A stretch of 49,338 nt of DNA from Pirellula sp. (GTDB taxonomy: Bacteria > Planctomycetota > Planctomycetia > Pirellulales > Pirellulaceae): NCBI GenBank assembly GCA_021300155.1, contig JAJTID010000108.1:1-49338 (forward strand). Direction: 5' to 3'. The notes under the pieces are model-generated. The model did not search any database. It was given only the letters and a program-made list of their open reading frames with translations, and was not told the origin of the DNA. Both the position numbers and the translations under genes were made by a program. Numbering within the stretch: position 1 is the first letter of the stretch; every line of letters begins with the position of its first letter. Positions 23,916 to 34,700 of this stretch are shown here, piece after piece.

Positions 23916-25723
23916 CTCGATGGAATCTCTGTTACGCCTTCTGCATTCTTCGCGTATTGCCTCGGGATCTTGACTCGAAACGTACTGCCGAACCCGATTT
24001 GACTGGATAGCCCGATGTCACCTCCAAGCAGTCGACAAAGCTCTCGAACGATGGACAATCCCAGGCCCGTTCCTGAGTGTTCACGAGTAAGTCCATCAGT
24101 ACCAGTCACCTGTTTGGCTTGTCGAAATTTTTCAAAGATGATCTCGTGATCTTCGATAGCAATACCGACGCCGGTATCGGCAACCGAGATGAGAACATCT
24201 TCACCCTTTTGTTCGCAACTGACAGTGATCAATCCACCCTCTGGCGTAAATTTGATTGCGTTAGAAAGCAAATTGGTGAGGATTTGTTGAATCTTTGATT
24301 GGTCCTGCTCTACCCAAAGGGCGTCGTGTCCAGAATCAACCCTGACATCTATATTCTTGTTCTCTGCCATATTACGGACCAAATCGCATTGGCTATGAAT
24401 GATTGCAAGCAAATCAAACTCGCTGACTCGGACTTGCATTTTGCCCGCTTCGACTTTGGCTAAATCCAGGATGTCATTAATCATCTCCAGGAGATTTCGG
24501 CCACTATGCTGAATATTAGATACGTACCGCCGCTGCTTTTCCGTGAGCGTTTCAAATCCCTGGAGAACATCGCTGAAGCCGAGGATGCTGTTGAGCGGTG
24601 TCCTCAACTCGTGGCTCATGTTGGCTAGGAACTCACCCTTGAGTCGGTTCGCTTCGAAAAGTTCGAGGTTGACACGGGCAAGTTCGTCCACCTGAACATT
24701 CATTTTCGAGTTTACGGTCTCCAACTCGGATTGGATGTTGGTTAAGTGTCGAAGCATCGCATTGAACGACTCTGACAGATCGTGAAACTCATCGTTCGTT
24801 TCCAAATGAAATCGTCGCGTTGTATCCCCAGCAGTAATCTGCTCGCTAACCTGTTTCATGTAAACAACAGGACGAATCACTAACCTTTTCAGAATCCAGT
24901 GAACAAAAAAGAGCGAGAGAGCTAGCGTAAAGATGGCGATCGTCGTTAGAAGCGAGTAAATCCAAACACTTGAGAAGCGGGTATAGGCATAGGGCATCTT
25001 GACGCGAACAACACGAAAAGGTTCCTCGGAGCGGGAAGCGGCTACAGGAGTGGCAGGCGTGAGCCTCGAATGACATTCCATGCATTCATTGTCAAACTGA
25101 ACAGGATGGTAGTAATAGTAGAATCCGTCGAACGGGCCGGTTTCCTCAAAAACATGAGAGGAAGGGAGTCGAAAGGAGATCGTAGCATTGCCAGCATCAG
25201 GAGGTGTATTCGTATCGATAGAAGTCTGCTTCTCTTGGATGCTTGCCTTCTCTGCTATGCGAGCTTGCAGATTCTCTAACGTCAATCGATCGAATCCCTC
25301 AGCGACATGCGCTTGTAAAGACTCGTATTCGATGCCGTCGTCGAGACGAAATAATGGAAAGTCCAACTGTTCTTCGTTCCCTTTCGTGTCGAGCATCATC
25401 CCCTTGAGCCGCTCGAGCAGTTTCTGTTGCTGGAGAGATTCTGCGTCGTTTGTTGGCTTTGGACGAAGTTCTTCGGGCAACACTGACGATTGGGCTGAAT
25501 CGATGGGGCGTCCCATCGCGTAGATATGTTTCCAGCCAATATAAGTTCTGGCCGTGTTTCGTGCAGCCTCTCGTGCTGTCTCCATGACTAGTTGCTCGGC
25601 GACAAACTGGACGGCAAAAAACGCGACGAGAAGCGAGCCTAAGAGCGCTACCCCCAAGAACAGGAGGCATTTTTGCTCTAGTGACCAGTTTCCAAAAAGA
25701 GTTTTTACAATCGCCTTGAGCAT
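23912..25723 (-). CDS. Sensor histidine kinase with DUF3365-like, heme-motif input domain
   Basis: The protein has 603 residues. Membrane helices lie at about 20-41 and 254-276. The extracytoplasmic part between them ends in NECMECHSRL, a CxxCH heme c motif (214-218) typical of DUF3365/Tll0287-like sensors. A HAMP linker follows (277-330) and a short coiled coil (330-360). The HisKA domain carries FLANMSHELRTPLNSILGF with the phospho-histidine at 371. The ATPase domain carries the N box (QILTNLLSNAIKFTPEGG), DTGVGI and GTGLGLSIV. It probably senses redox state or gas through a bound heme and phosphorylates an unlinked response regulator; none is adjacent. It is the first gene of a two-gene unit with the small membrane protein. 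Confidence 0.93.
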   Translation of the reverse strand: MLKAIVKTLFGNWSLEQKCLLFLGVALLGSLLVAFFAVQFVAEQLVMETAREAARNTARTYIGWKHIYAMGRPIDSAQSSVLPEELRPKPTNDAESLQQQKLLERLKGMMLDTKGNEEQLDFPLFRLDDGIEYESLQAHVAEGFDRLTLENLQARIAEKASIQEKQTSIDTNTPPDAGNATISFRLPSSHVFEETGPFDGFYYYYHPVQFDNECMECHSRLTPATPVAASRSEEPFRVVRVKMPYAYTRFSSVWIYSLLTTIAIFTLALSLFFVHWILKRLVIRPVVYMKQVSEQITAGDTTRRFHLETNDEFHDLSESFNAMLRHLTNIQSELETVNSKMNVQVDELARVNLELFEANRLKGEFLANMSHELRTPLNSILGFSDVLQGFETLTEKQRRYVSNIQHSGRNLLEMINDILDLAKVEAGKMQVRVSEFDLLAIIHSQCDLVRNMAENKNIDVRVDSGHDALWVEQDQSKIQQILTNLLSNAIKFTPEGGLITVSCEQKGEDVLISVADTGVGIAIEDHEIIFEKFRQAKQVTGTDGLTREHSGTGLGLSIVRELCRLLGGDIGLSSQIGFGSTFRVKIPRQYAKNAEGVTEIPSR

Positions 25724-25999
25724 GCGGTTCGAACGGTGGCTTGCATAGAATTTTCGTTAAACACAGAGTTTACCGCTTTTGAACGTATCAAATCAGGGCA
25801 ATCTTCACACCTAGAGAAGTTTCGCGTCAATCGGATGCCGAAGTTCCATTTTGCGTAGTCGTGACTTTTTGCCCAACCCATGCAAATTTCTTGCGGGGCG
25901 CGCCTCGCGTAATTACCATTAAACTGATTTTAGCGATTTATCCGATCGCAATGACAACTTTTGTCTCAACTGAATTAGTACTTGAGGAGTTCGGTTTCG

Positions 26000-27586
26000 A
26001 TGTCCAAGCCTTTCACTTATTGGGTCCGACTCGCGTTGGTAGCAACCCTTTGCACCCTCACGACATTCTCTCCCGCTCTTGCAGGAAAGTTCATCGATCG
26101 TTTGCTGAATCGCGATTGCCCATCGTCCAACAACAATTGCTGTGAAATCGTTGCACCCGAATGCCCGGGTGTTCCCACTTGCGAGATGCCGACCAATTGC
26201 GAATCGACAGTTGCATGTGCACCCGTTGTTCCATGCGTTCCTGCGACGCCGTCCGCTCCCTGCGATGGTATGGTGGACTCGGCTGCTCCTCCGGCACCTG
26301 CAGCAACAACGGCTCCCGCTGCAGTGGTTCCAAGCGAAAAAACAGAAGCTTCCGCCGTTCCTGCAGCACCGGTTGCTCCTGCGGTTGTTGAAACACCGGA
26401 AGCAAAAGCGTCCGTAGTCGAAGAACCAAAGCCCAGCGTTCCAGCGATCCAACCCGAACAGCCTGCACCGGTGAAGCCGGCAGAAATTGCAGCACCTGCA
26501 GAAACGCCCGTCGCCCCTGCTGCTCCCGTTGTTGAAACACTAAAAGTAATCGATTCACCTGTCGCTGCACCCGCAACAACGCCAATCGCTCCAGCGCTTG
26601 AGGCACCTGCAACAGAGGCACCTGCAACAGAGGCACCTGCAACAGAGGCACCTGCAAAGACCGATTCGAAGAAACCGGATATTGCAGATGATCTTTTCGG
26701 TGAATCCCCTGCTACAACACCAGCGATCGAAAAGCCTGCAACAGAAACACCTGAGGTTAACCCTCCAGCCAAAGCCAATGAATCACTAGACGATGTCTTT
26801 GGCACAAAACCAGACTCTGTCTTGCCTGGAGCAGATGCACCAAAAGTTGCTCCTGCTACCACAACACCGCCAGCAAATGCCACTGGCTTGGATTCGGTTT
26901 TTGGAGAGCCAGAAACTCCCAAAGCAGATATAAAGCCAGCGACGAAAGATGCCGTGGATGATTTGTTTGGAGAACCAGCACCAACCAAAGAAACACCAAA
27001 AGCAGACGCGAAGAGCGATCTAGACGATCTCTTTGGCGACCCCGCAAAGGCCGCTCCAACGGAAGCACCAGCAGCCACCCCTCCCGCGGCTACTGCGCCT
27101 GCGGCCACACCGCCAGCAGCCGATCCAAGCCTTGATGATCTGTTCGGTAAACCAGTAAGTACCGAGGAAAAACCTCAATCTACTGGGGATGGATTATTCG
27201 ACGATTTGTTCGCACCGAAACAACCTGCCAGCGAACCGGCTGCTCCTGTTAAGACTCCTGCTGCTCCGAAAAACAACTCGGACGAGCTAGATAAACTGTT
27301 CGGCATTGGAAGCTTCACTGCTCCATCGCAATTCAACGGGGCCGAGTTCAAGACATGGGTCGACAACACCGGAACCTATTCGGTGAAGGGACGATTGGCT
27401 GTTATCTACAGCGATAAAGTGAAATTGCTGAAGGAGAATGGAAAATTCACCACCGTTCCATTGGACCGATTGAGCGATCGCGACTATGAATATGTTCGAT
27501 GGGTCGCGTCCAATCTTTCACCAGACAAATCGACCAAGTTTGTAAAAAAAGAAGCAGTCGGTCCAGAGGTTGAAAGCATTCGATAG
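26000..27586 (+). CDS. Exported Ala/Pro-rich SHD1-domain protein with repeated DDLFG motifs
   Basis: I chose the ATG at 26000 because GAGGAG lies 10 bases upstream and the next residues form a signal peptide (MSKPFTYWVRLALVATLCTL to SPALAG). The protein has 528 residues. After the signal comes a Cys-rich stretch with about ten cysteines, then a long Pro/Ala/Thr-rich region. Within it, eight short motifs of the form D-D/S-L/V-F-G occur at residues near 230, 264, 298, 320, 342, 379, 401 and 431, often followed by E/D/K-P. The C-terminal domain (about 447-510, FKTWVDNTGTYSVKGRLAVI then TTVPLDRLSDRDYEYV) matches SHD1. In yeast Sla1, SHD1 binds NPFxD peptides. The bacterial role is unknown; it probably mediates peptide binding outside the membrane. 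It stands alone. Confidence 0.87.
   Translation: MSKPFTYWVRLALVATLCTLTTFSPALAGKFIDRLLNRDCPSSNNNCCEIVAPECPGVPTCEMPTNCESTVACAPVVPCVPATPSAPCDGMVDSAAPPAPAATTAPAAVVPSEKTEASAVPAAPVAPAVVETPEAKASVVEEPKPSVPAIQPEQPAPVKPAEIAAPAETPVAPAAPVVETLKVIDSPVAAPATTPIAPALEAPATEAPATEAPATEAPAKTDSKKPDIADDLFGESPATTPAIEKPATETPEVNPPAKANESLDDVFGTKPDSVLPGADAPKVAPATTTPPANATGLDSVFGEPETPKADIKPATKDAVDDLFGEPAPTKETPKADAKSDLDDLFGDPAKAAPTEAPAATPPAATAPAATPPAADPSLDDLFGKPVSTEEKPQSTGDGLFDDLFAPKQPASEPAAPVKTPAAPKNNSDELDKLFGIGSFTAPSQFNGAEFKTWVDNTGTYSVKGRLAVIYSDKVKLLKENGKFTTVPLDRLSDRDYEYVRWVASNLSPDKSTKFVKKEAVGPEVESIR
26600..26659 (+). repeat. 15-bp tandem repeat, four units, in coding sequence
   Basis: GAGGCACCTGCAACA is repeated in register three times (26600-26644), followed by GAGGCACCTGCAAAG. 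It encodes EAPAT units in the Pro/Ala-rich region of the SHD1 protein. Confidence 0.92.
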
Positions 27587-27723
27587 TGATTCTTTCGAAT
27601 CTTCGCTAGCAATGGATTCGGGCTTGATGCGGACCAACTAGTTCTCCTATATCTGCGAAAAGAGTCTTCGCGCGATGACGTCTCGACACGCGCGGGCTTT
27701 CAGTTTCCAAGTATGGAAGAGCT

Positions 27724-30700
27724 ATGGTCATGGTCGATCGTTCAAGAATTCTGAATTCACGTCTTTGTACGCAACAATTTTGCCTTTTGATAGTCCTGCT
27801 ATTTGCAGCTTTTCCTTCCGCTGCAACAGCACAGAAGGAACGGCGCCAGGGTGGTGCGGGGAATCCTCCCACGAGTAACCCATCTGTCAGCGTGCCTCCT
27901 GCAGCAAATGCAAAGACGCAGCGAGAGCCAATCTGGGTAGAGGACGCCTCCGCGAAGCGCGGGGACGTCTACTTTCGCCGTGTGCTGGATCTGCCCGCAA
28001 CCGAACAAGCGTACATCGAGTTTGAAGCAACCGAGACTTGCGAAGTATTTCTCAATGGACTTCGTGTTGGCAACTCACGTGGTCCCGGCGCCAGAGAAAA
28101 AGCAGATGTTTCTTCAACTGTTCGGCCAGGAAAAAACACATTAGCTATTCGAGCCACGAATCGGAATCGCCCCAATCCGTCGATTTCCTTTGGCTTCTAT
28201 TTTAAGCCGGCCAACGGGAAGTGGCGAATCGTCGTAAGTGACTCCGATTGCAAGGCATCGAGTACTGTCTCTGCGAATTGGCAATTGCTTCGATACGACG
28301 ATAGCAAATGGAGCCCGGCAGTTTCTCGTACGGGGGCCAGCAACTCAACTCCTGCTCAGACGGTCGCCGACACCACAAAATCCGACGGCCGAAAATCGGA
28401 CAAAACACAAGCCAAACCGATTCAAGTCGCCCTCGCGGATTATGACTCGACGAGAGGTCTCCCGCCCGTGGAGCGATTCACTACGAAGCCAGGGTTCTCG
28501 GTGGTTGAAGTATTCAGCTCGAAGAAAGTTGGCTCCATACTCGCCATGGCATTCAATGAGTTTGGGCACATCGTGGTCTCTCAGGAAGATGGCCCGCTTC
28601 TTCTGCTTTACGACTCGGACAAAGATGGAACGCTAGACAAATCGCGAGTCTATTGCGATCTCGTAAAGAACGTTCAGGGAATTCTTCCGCTCAATGGCGA
28701 AGTTTTCGTAACTGGTGATGGAGAAGAAGGTTCTGGTCTCTATCGACTTGCGGACACGGATCGAAATGGAGAGCTTGAGAAATCGGAACTGATCCTTCGC
28801 TTTAAGGGAACTCCAGGAGAACACGGTCCGCACCAGATCTCGTTCGGTCCAGACGGTTGTTTGTACATCGTGGTCGGCAATCACTCGCAACTCGACCAGC
28901 CTTGGACCGACGAATACACCTATCCACCGCCTTATGAAGGAGATCTGATTCAGCCTCGTTTTGAAGATCCGGGTGGACACGCAGAAGGAATCAAGGCACC
29001 GGGTGGCACGATCGTGCGGTACGATCTTGCGTCGCAAAAAGCAAGTGTAATCGCAGGCGGTCTTCGCAACGCCTATGATATCGCGTTTCATCCGAGCGGG
29101 AACTTGTATGTTCACGATAGCGACATGGAAGCGGACATGGGAGCCACTTGGCATCGTCCCACAGGGCTATTCAGAATCATCGAAGGAGGTGAGTATGGCT
29201 GGCGGAGCGGCTGGGCTAATTGGCCAGAGCATTATCTCGATCGACTAGCACCTGTTACTAGTGCCGGTCGTAGCTCACCTACCGGAATGGTCTTCTACAA
29301 CCATCACATGTACCCGACCAAATACCATCGCACGCTATTCTTGGCAGACTGGTCGGAGGGACGCATTTTATCTTGCAATGTCGAATCCACTGACAAGTCC
29401 AAGCCAAAGATGGAAGACTTTGTCGTTGGAACTCCAATGAATGTGACGGATCTCGATGTCGGAGTCGATGGGTGGCTCTACTTCAGCACTGGAGGTCGTG
29501 GAACCGATGGTGGGATTTATTGTGTGAAATGGACAGGTGAAATTCCCGATAAGGTTCGAGACCAGGGAGAAGGAATCACCAAAGCCATTCGATTGCCTCA
29601 GATCTACTCGGCGTTTGGCCGACAAGCTGCTGCTCTATCTAAAAAGGAAATCGGCTCGGAATGGGGAGATCTCGTTGCGGGCGTTGCCTACAGTAGTGAG
29701 AATCCTGCGCGTTACAGAATGCAAGCCCTCGACTTGATGCAACTGCTCGGTCCTGTTCCACCCGCAGAAATGTTGATAGAACTCAGCAACACTAGCAATG
29801 AAGCAGTTAGGGCAAAGTGTGCACGCCTAATGGGCTTGCAATCGGACACCGAGACTGCCGAGCGTTTGGTCAAGATGCTCTCGGACAGCTCCTCTTCGGT
29901 TCGCATCGCCGCTTGTGAGTCCATGTTGCGGATGGGCGTAGTCTGCGATCCTACCGCCATCATCACGCTGTTACAAAGCGATATACGCGAAGAACGATTC
30001 CTCGCTCGACGCATTCTGGCCACTATCCCCGAGGAACGTTGGAAGAATCAATTTCTAACCAGCGCATCCGGGCGTTTGGTCATCAACGCATCGCTGGTTC
30101 TCGCGACAAATTCTCGCGATAGTGAGAATGCGACGATGGTAGTCAACGCGCTTTCGAAAGTTGTGGAAGGGTTCGTCAGCGACGCTGATTTTGTGGATCT
30201 TCTGCGGACTGTTCAAGTCACATTGGGAGCGGTGAACGTCGATGATGCCACACTCAGAAAACTGGGATCATTTGTCGAGAAAGAGTTTCCTGCCGGCAAC
30301 TCGGTTATCAACGCAGAGTTGATTCGAATTGCAACCTATCTTCAAATCGACCTTGTTTCTGAAGCAATCAAGTACCTTCAAACCGATACTTCGATGCCGG
30401 AACGTGTCTTGATTGCGATGCATCTACCGATGATGAATCATACATGGACGTCGAAGGAACGGATGGCTCTGCTTCAGTTTTTGGAATCTGCCCAGAAAGA
30501 GCGTGGCGGCGGATCGTATCATCTCTATGTGATGAAAACCTCGAATGCAGTTGCCGATTTTCTAACGGAAGAAGAGTCTATCAAGATTCTATCGCTCGGC
30601 GAACAGTATCCCAATGCCGCGTTAGCTGCATTGTTGAAACTACCAGAACAATTGGACGAAGACGCGATCGACCGGCTCATCAAGCTAGACTCCCAGATCG

Positions 30701-31692
30701 ACAAGGGGGGGATCGAAGAGGATGTTTTTAAGAGATTAAAGACTGGTATCACGGCCATCCTTTCTCAACAGAAGAATGATTCAGCTCAGGACTACCTCCG
30801 TCAACGATGGCGCAAGAGCCCTGATCGAAGAGCGTCCATCGCTTTGGCCCTAGCGCAACGTCCTGATGAGAAGAATTGGGACTATCTAGTGCGATCCATT
30901 GGGATCCTCGATCTATTTGCAGTCCCCGACATTTGTTCCGCATTGCGAAACATTGATGTCGCGACCGACGATCCAGATGCGATTCGTCAAACGATCCTAC
31001 AGGGATGCAGACTTGTCGAGGCTGGGCAGAATCCAGAACCTGCAATTGCACTTCTCAAGTATTGGACAGGTGAGGACATTGTATCGTCATCCGACAAACA
31101 GGAATCACCGATGGCTGCGTGGCAACGATGGTACGAGCTTCGCTTTCCGGATAGCCCCGCGGCAGTATTGCCAAACGAACTTGAAAGGCCACGTTGGTCG
31201 CTTGAGTTCCTTGAGCAGTTCTTGGCAGGTGATCAAGGAAAGTATGGCGACCGTGAGAATGGTGCATTGATCTTTGCAAAAGCGCAGTGCGGTGCATGTC
31301 ACAAAATGAACACCCAAGGAAGTGGCTTCGGGCCCGATCTCTCAAGTGTTGCCAAACGCTTCACTCGAAGCGAGTTCCTCGAGTCCACACTTTACCCGTC
31401 ACACGTCATCAGCGATCAATATGCCTCGAAGAAAGTTCTAACAACGCGAGGGCAAGTCTATACGGGCATCCTCGTCAAAACTCCATCAGGAGTAATCGTT
31501 CGCACGAATCAAGAAAAAGAAGTCCAAATACCACAAGACGAGATCGAAGAGATCATGCCTAGCAAGCTCTCTGCGATGCCTGCGGGATTGCTGGACTCCC
31601 TGACTCCCACGGAGATTCGCAACTTGCTTTGTTACTTTGGGTACGTCCCTCAAGAACAAATTGCAGAGAAAAGCGCGCCTCTGCGACGGTAA
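27724..31692 (+). CDS. PVC-type giant protein: propeller, HEAT repeats, cytochrome c
   Basis: The protein has 1322 residues. A signal peptide (LLIVLLFAAFPSAATA) is followed by a beta-sandwich (about 70-200, VYFRRVLDLPATEQAYIEF). A glucose/sorbosone dehydrogenase-like propeller comes next (about 250-610, GHIVVSQEDGPLLLLYDSD, GPHQISFGPDGCLYIVVGNH, IVRYDLASQK, GGLRNAYDIAFHPSGNLYVH). HEAT-like helices follow (about 660-1160, VRAKCARLMGLQSDTETAER). The C-terminal cytochrome c has CGACH at 1189-1193. The conserved tail (SKLSAMPAGLLDSLTPTEI) is typical of PVC heme-binding proteins. Such proteins are thought to oxidise sugars or related substrates in the periplasm and pass electrons through the heme, but substrates are unproven. 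GGAAG precedes the ATG at 27724. It is monocistronic as far as can be seen. Confidence 0.93.
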   Translation: MVMVDRSRILNSRLCTQQFCLLIVLLFAAFPSAATAQKERRQGGAGNPPTSNPSVSVPPAANAKTQREPIWVEDASAKRGDVYFRRVLDLPATEQAYIEFEATETCEVFLNGLRVGNSRGPGAREKADVSSTVRPGKNTLAIRATNRNRPNPSISFGFYFKPANGKWRIVVSDSDCKASSTVSANWQLLRYDDSKWSPAVSRTGASNSTPAQTVADTTKSDGRKSDKTQAKPIQVALADYDSTRGLPPVERFTTKPGFSVVEVFSSKKVGSILAMAFNEFGHIVVSQEDGPLLLLYDSDKDGTLDKSRVYCDLVKNVQGILPLNGEVFVTGDGEEGSGLYRLADTDRNGELEKSELILRFKGTPGEHGPHQISFGPDGCLYIVVGNHSQLDQPWTDEYTYPPPYEGDLIQPRFEDPGGHAEGIKAPGGTIVRYDLASQKASVIAGGLRNAYDIAFHPSGNLYVHDSDMEADMGATWHRPTGLFRIIEGGEYGWRSGWANWPEHYLDRLAPVTSAGRSSPTGMVFYNHHMYPTKYHRTLFLADWSEGRILSCNVESTDKSKPKMEDFVVGTPMNVTDLDVGVDGWLYFSTGGRGTDGGIYCVKWTGEIPDKVRDQGEGITKAIRLPQIYSAFGRQAAALSKKEIGSEWGDLVAGVAYSSENPARYRMQALDLMQLLGPVPPAEMLIELSNTSNEAVRAKCARLMGLQSDTETAERLVKMLSDSSSSVRIAACESMLRMGVVCDPTAIITLLQSDIREERFLARRILATIPEERWKNQFLTSASGRLVINASLVLATNSRDSENATMVVNALSKVVEGFVSDADFVDLLRTVQVTLGAVNVDDATLRKLGSFVEKEFPAGNSVINAELIRIATYLQIDLVSEAIKYLQTDTSMPERVLIAMHLPMMNHTWTSKERMALLQFLESAQKERGGGSYHLYVMKTSNAVADFLTEEESIKILSLGEQYPNAALAALLKLPEQLDEDAIDRLIKLDSQIDKGGIEEDVFKRLKTGITAILSQQKNDSAQDYLRQRWRKSPDRRASIALALAQRPDEKNWDYLVRSIGILDLFAVPDICSALRNIDVATDDPDAIRQTILQGCRLVEAGQNPEPAIALLKYWTGEDIVSSSDKQESPMAAWQRWYELRFPDSPAAVLPNELERPRWSLEFLEQFLAGDQGKYGDRENGALIFAKAQCGACHKMNTQGSGFGPDLSSVAKRFTRSEFLESTLYPSHVISDQYASKKVLTTRGQVYTGILVKTPSGVIVRTNQEKEVQIPQDEIEEIMPSKLSAMPAGLLDSLTPTEIRNLLCYFGYVPQEQIAEKSAPLRR

Positions 31693-31767
31693 TGCTAGTT
31701 AACGCTGCGTCGGGCCTTCACCACTCAGTGTAACTTCAAAACTCACAAGTCGTCTTGCGATACGCTC

Positions 31768-34700
31768 CTAAGCAAAATCGCATAACGACTCGACGTAGGC
31801 TGCGGAACCATCTCGAACCCAAGCGTCGAGCTGGCCAGGCTCCTTGAGTTGCTGACCTCGCATCATCTCTACGGCGATGTACTCGCATGGGACCGCACTC
31901 AAGGTGCTCATGTCGCCCCATATCTTCTCGAACTGGGCCACGGGATAGACATCCTCTTGACCGAGTCCCCATCGCTTCTTCACATCTTTAATCGTGATGT
32001 AGGTCGGGAGTTTCTGTCCGAAAGTTCGAACAGCCACATCGACAATTGCCGCATTCCCCAATGTGCTGCGACTCAACTCGAACGCTTGCAATAACAGATC
32101 AATGTCGATCCAGGTGGTCATCGAAGAGTAGAACGTCAGCTTGAATTCCTCGCGTTCATTCGGCATTGCCATCCCCTCGACGAGGCGACGCTTTCCATCG
32201 ACCATCGCAAGGCCCCCACCTCGGTCATCAATTCGCCGACTGATCACTTCAAAACTGAGACATACCTCTGATTGAATATGTTTTGACAACACCAGCGGAT
32301 CGATGTTCGCTCCCAGTGTGTCAATATTATGCAGAAGCAAATACTTGAGGGACGGCTGCTGTTGCAACATCTGATGAAGCAATCCATTGCGCAACATATT
32401 CGGTATCTCATACCAGTGCCCTACAGGATGCATGCACTGCATCGGTAAATTGTCTGTATAGTCATTGGCTTCGCCCATCGACTGAGCCCAGCCCATAATC
32501 GCTGCCTGTCCACTCTCTCGAACTTTTTGTTGTTGCTCATCGAGAACCTGATGTGGCATCTCTTGCCAGAAAAACTTCAAATCACGAACAGTTGGGATGG
32601 TTCGCAACCCAACCGACATGCCTCGAGAGAAATGTACCGGCCCAGGATATTGGTAATTCTCAACCATTTGCAAATGCTTGACCATCGGCTCATGGGTCAT
32701 GTATCCCGTAGTGAACACATGGGGAATGGTTGCCGCATAGTGCCGTGCCGTTTGACGACTTTTGGCCAAGTGCACTTCCATAAAGCTTCGATGCTTGCCA
32801 CCAAATTTGCAAAACGGATGGAGCCCTTTGACGACTCCCGCTCCACCGGTCCATCGCGACCCAACCCCAGCGGCCAACGTCACTACGGCTACTTGATTCG
32901 CAGCGATTGCAGCCCTACCGATCGACGCGTCCGCATGATCCATCGAATGGCGATTTCGAAGATCAATCACTTCATCCGCAGGTACATCTTCAATCGTCGT
33001 TTGCGGTGGCAACCGATTCTCGGAGAGCCCGATTCGACCTGCCAACAAATCAGACTTGATCTGCTCATGCTGCACACGATCGAAGCCGTTTGACTTCAGC
33101 AATGTCTTCAAGTTGTCTGCACCGCTTGTTGGTGAGGCCGGTTGCGGAAGAAGACGATCCAGCAACCATCGTGCCCGCCCCTCTCCCTCGCGGCAAGAGC
33201 GGTTCAGTCGCATCAACTCTCGCTGCGACTGCGGACTTAACTCGCGGATGTCCTTTCGAATCAGCTTCGGAGCCAGGATGGCATAATAGCCATCGGGCAT
33301 ACTGGCACGCTCTCCATGCAACAACTCCCCCCAAGATCCACGATCATTGATCGAAAACTCGTAAACGACCGGGTCCATGGCAAACGGCAGTCGTGTTTGC
33401 ATCGCTCGCTTGGTCGCAACCAAGGCATCGAGGAGCCATGACTTCGCTTCGCTTTGCACCGCTGGATCAAAGAAGAATCCCATGCCACCACCCGACATGC
33501 CACCGAGCATCAAGAATCCCCAGAATTGAGTGCCCCATTTCTCGCGGCACTGTTCGATCATCGCTTCGGTGAAACGATTGGTACACCAGGGAATAATGGT
33601 CTGGAGCGGTCCGGTGAAATTCTTGGTCGTTAACGCCGCAACACGTCGAATATCTCCCTTTTGAAGTGAATCGACGATGGCCTCAAAGATCTCAATGGCT
33701 TCGAGCCTCGCATCCCACTCTCTTCCGGCACGAACTAAATACTTCTCGGTAACCATCTCCAAGATAGGCCCAACATTTTGAGCCATCCCACCGTAAATCA
33801 GCACAAGGCTATTTTGTAAAGACTCTCTTGCTTGTGCTGAAATGTTTTGCTCAGTGAGGATCGTATGATGCGGTAGTAATCTGCCTCGACTGATACCGAA
33901 CTCAGGATCATCCTCCGTTGCCAACACCCCCTCGATCCGCTTGATGCCTTGCCAAACACCACCCGAATCCTGCCAACCACCGCCTGAGCCGCCGAGCCAC
34001 TCGCCCAAAATCGCACGCGCAGTAATCAACCGTTGATCCCGTACCGCCAGTCCACCTTCCAAATTGGAAACTTGGCCAGTTGCTCGCATCAACACGGAAA
34101 TCAGGCAGCCTAACAGATTGGTACTCACCGCCAGCCGCGAACCTTTGGGGATATCATTGACCTTGCTCACCAGTTCGAGTCCCAAACCCTCTTTACCAAT
34201 GAGTGTTGATAGGAGTTCACTCATCTTGCGATGGCAACCCTCCATTGCAGGTGGAACGATACCGGCAGCAATCAATGCTGCCTTCAAGAGTCCGAGATAG
34301 TCCTTGGCGAAATCGAAGACTTCGTCAATCTCGGTAATCTCCGCTTCCGCACCCAAGTCGGTACTGACTAGGCGTAACACAGGGCGGTCGATGACTCGCA
34401 GGTAAGCCTCAACCGGTGGCAATGGTTCTGCATCGCGTCCGTAAACACCGAGATTGATCGATGCATTGAGAACCCGTGCACCTTCGGGGTAGTCCATTCC
34501 CAAAAAGAAGATATCGGACCAGCCTGAATGCGAAAAATCCATTCTGACGCTGGTACGCTCCCATAGAATAGGAAAGTCCCCCGTCGCCGCATCGGATTGT
34601 CGCAATTCTTGGTTGAGTCGCAACGGGTGCTCGCTCGGATGACCAATTCGAAACATCCACTGATTGCCCCGAACGGTCCGAACGCTGCGTCGCACTTGGT

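Noticed and set aside
26600-26659. Tandem array as a possible regulatory iteron
   Set aside because: The units are 15 bases, in frame and inside a coding region; they encode EAPAT repeats.
26017-27108. Long minus-strand open frame (363 codons) opposite the SHD1 gene
   Set aside because: It is a Gly/Ala/Ser/Val-rich shadow produced by the repetitive Pro/Ala codons of the plus-strand gene; it has no domain or ribosome site.
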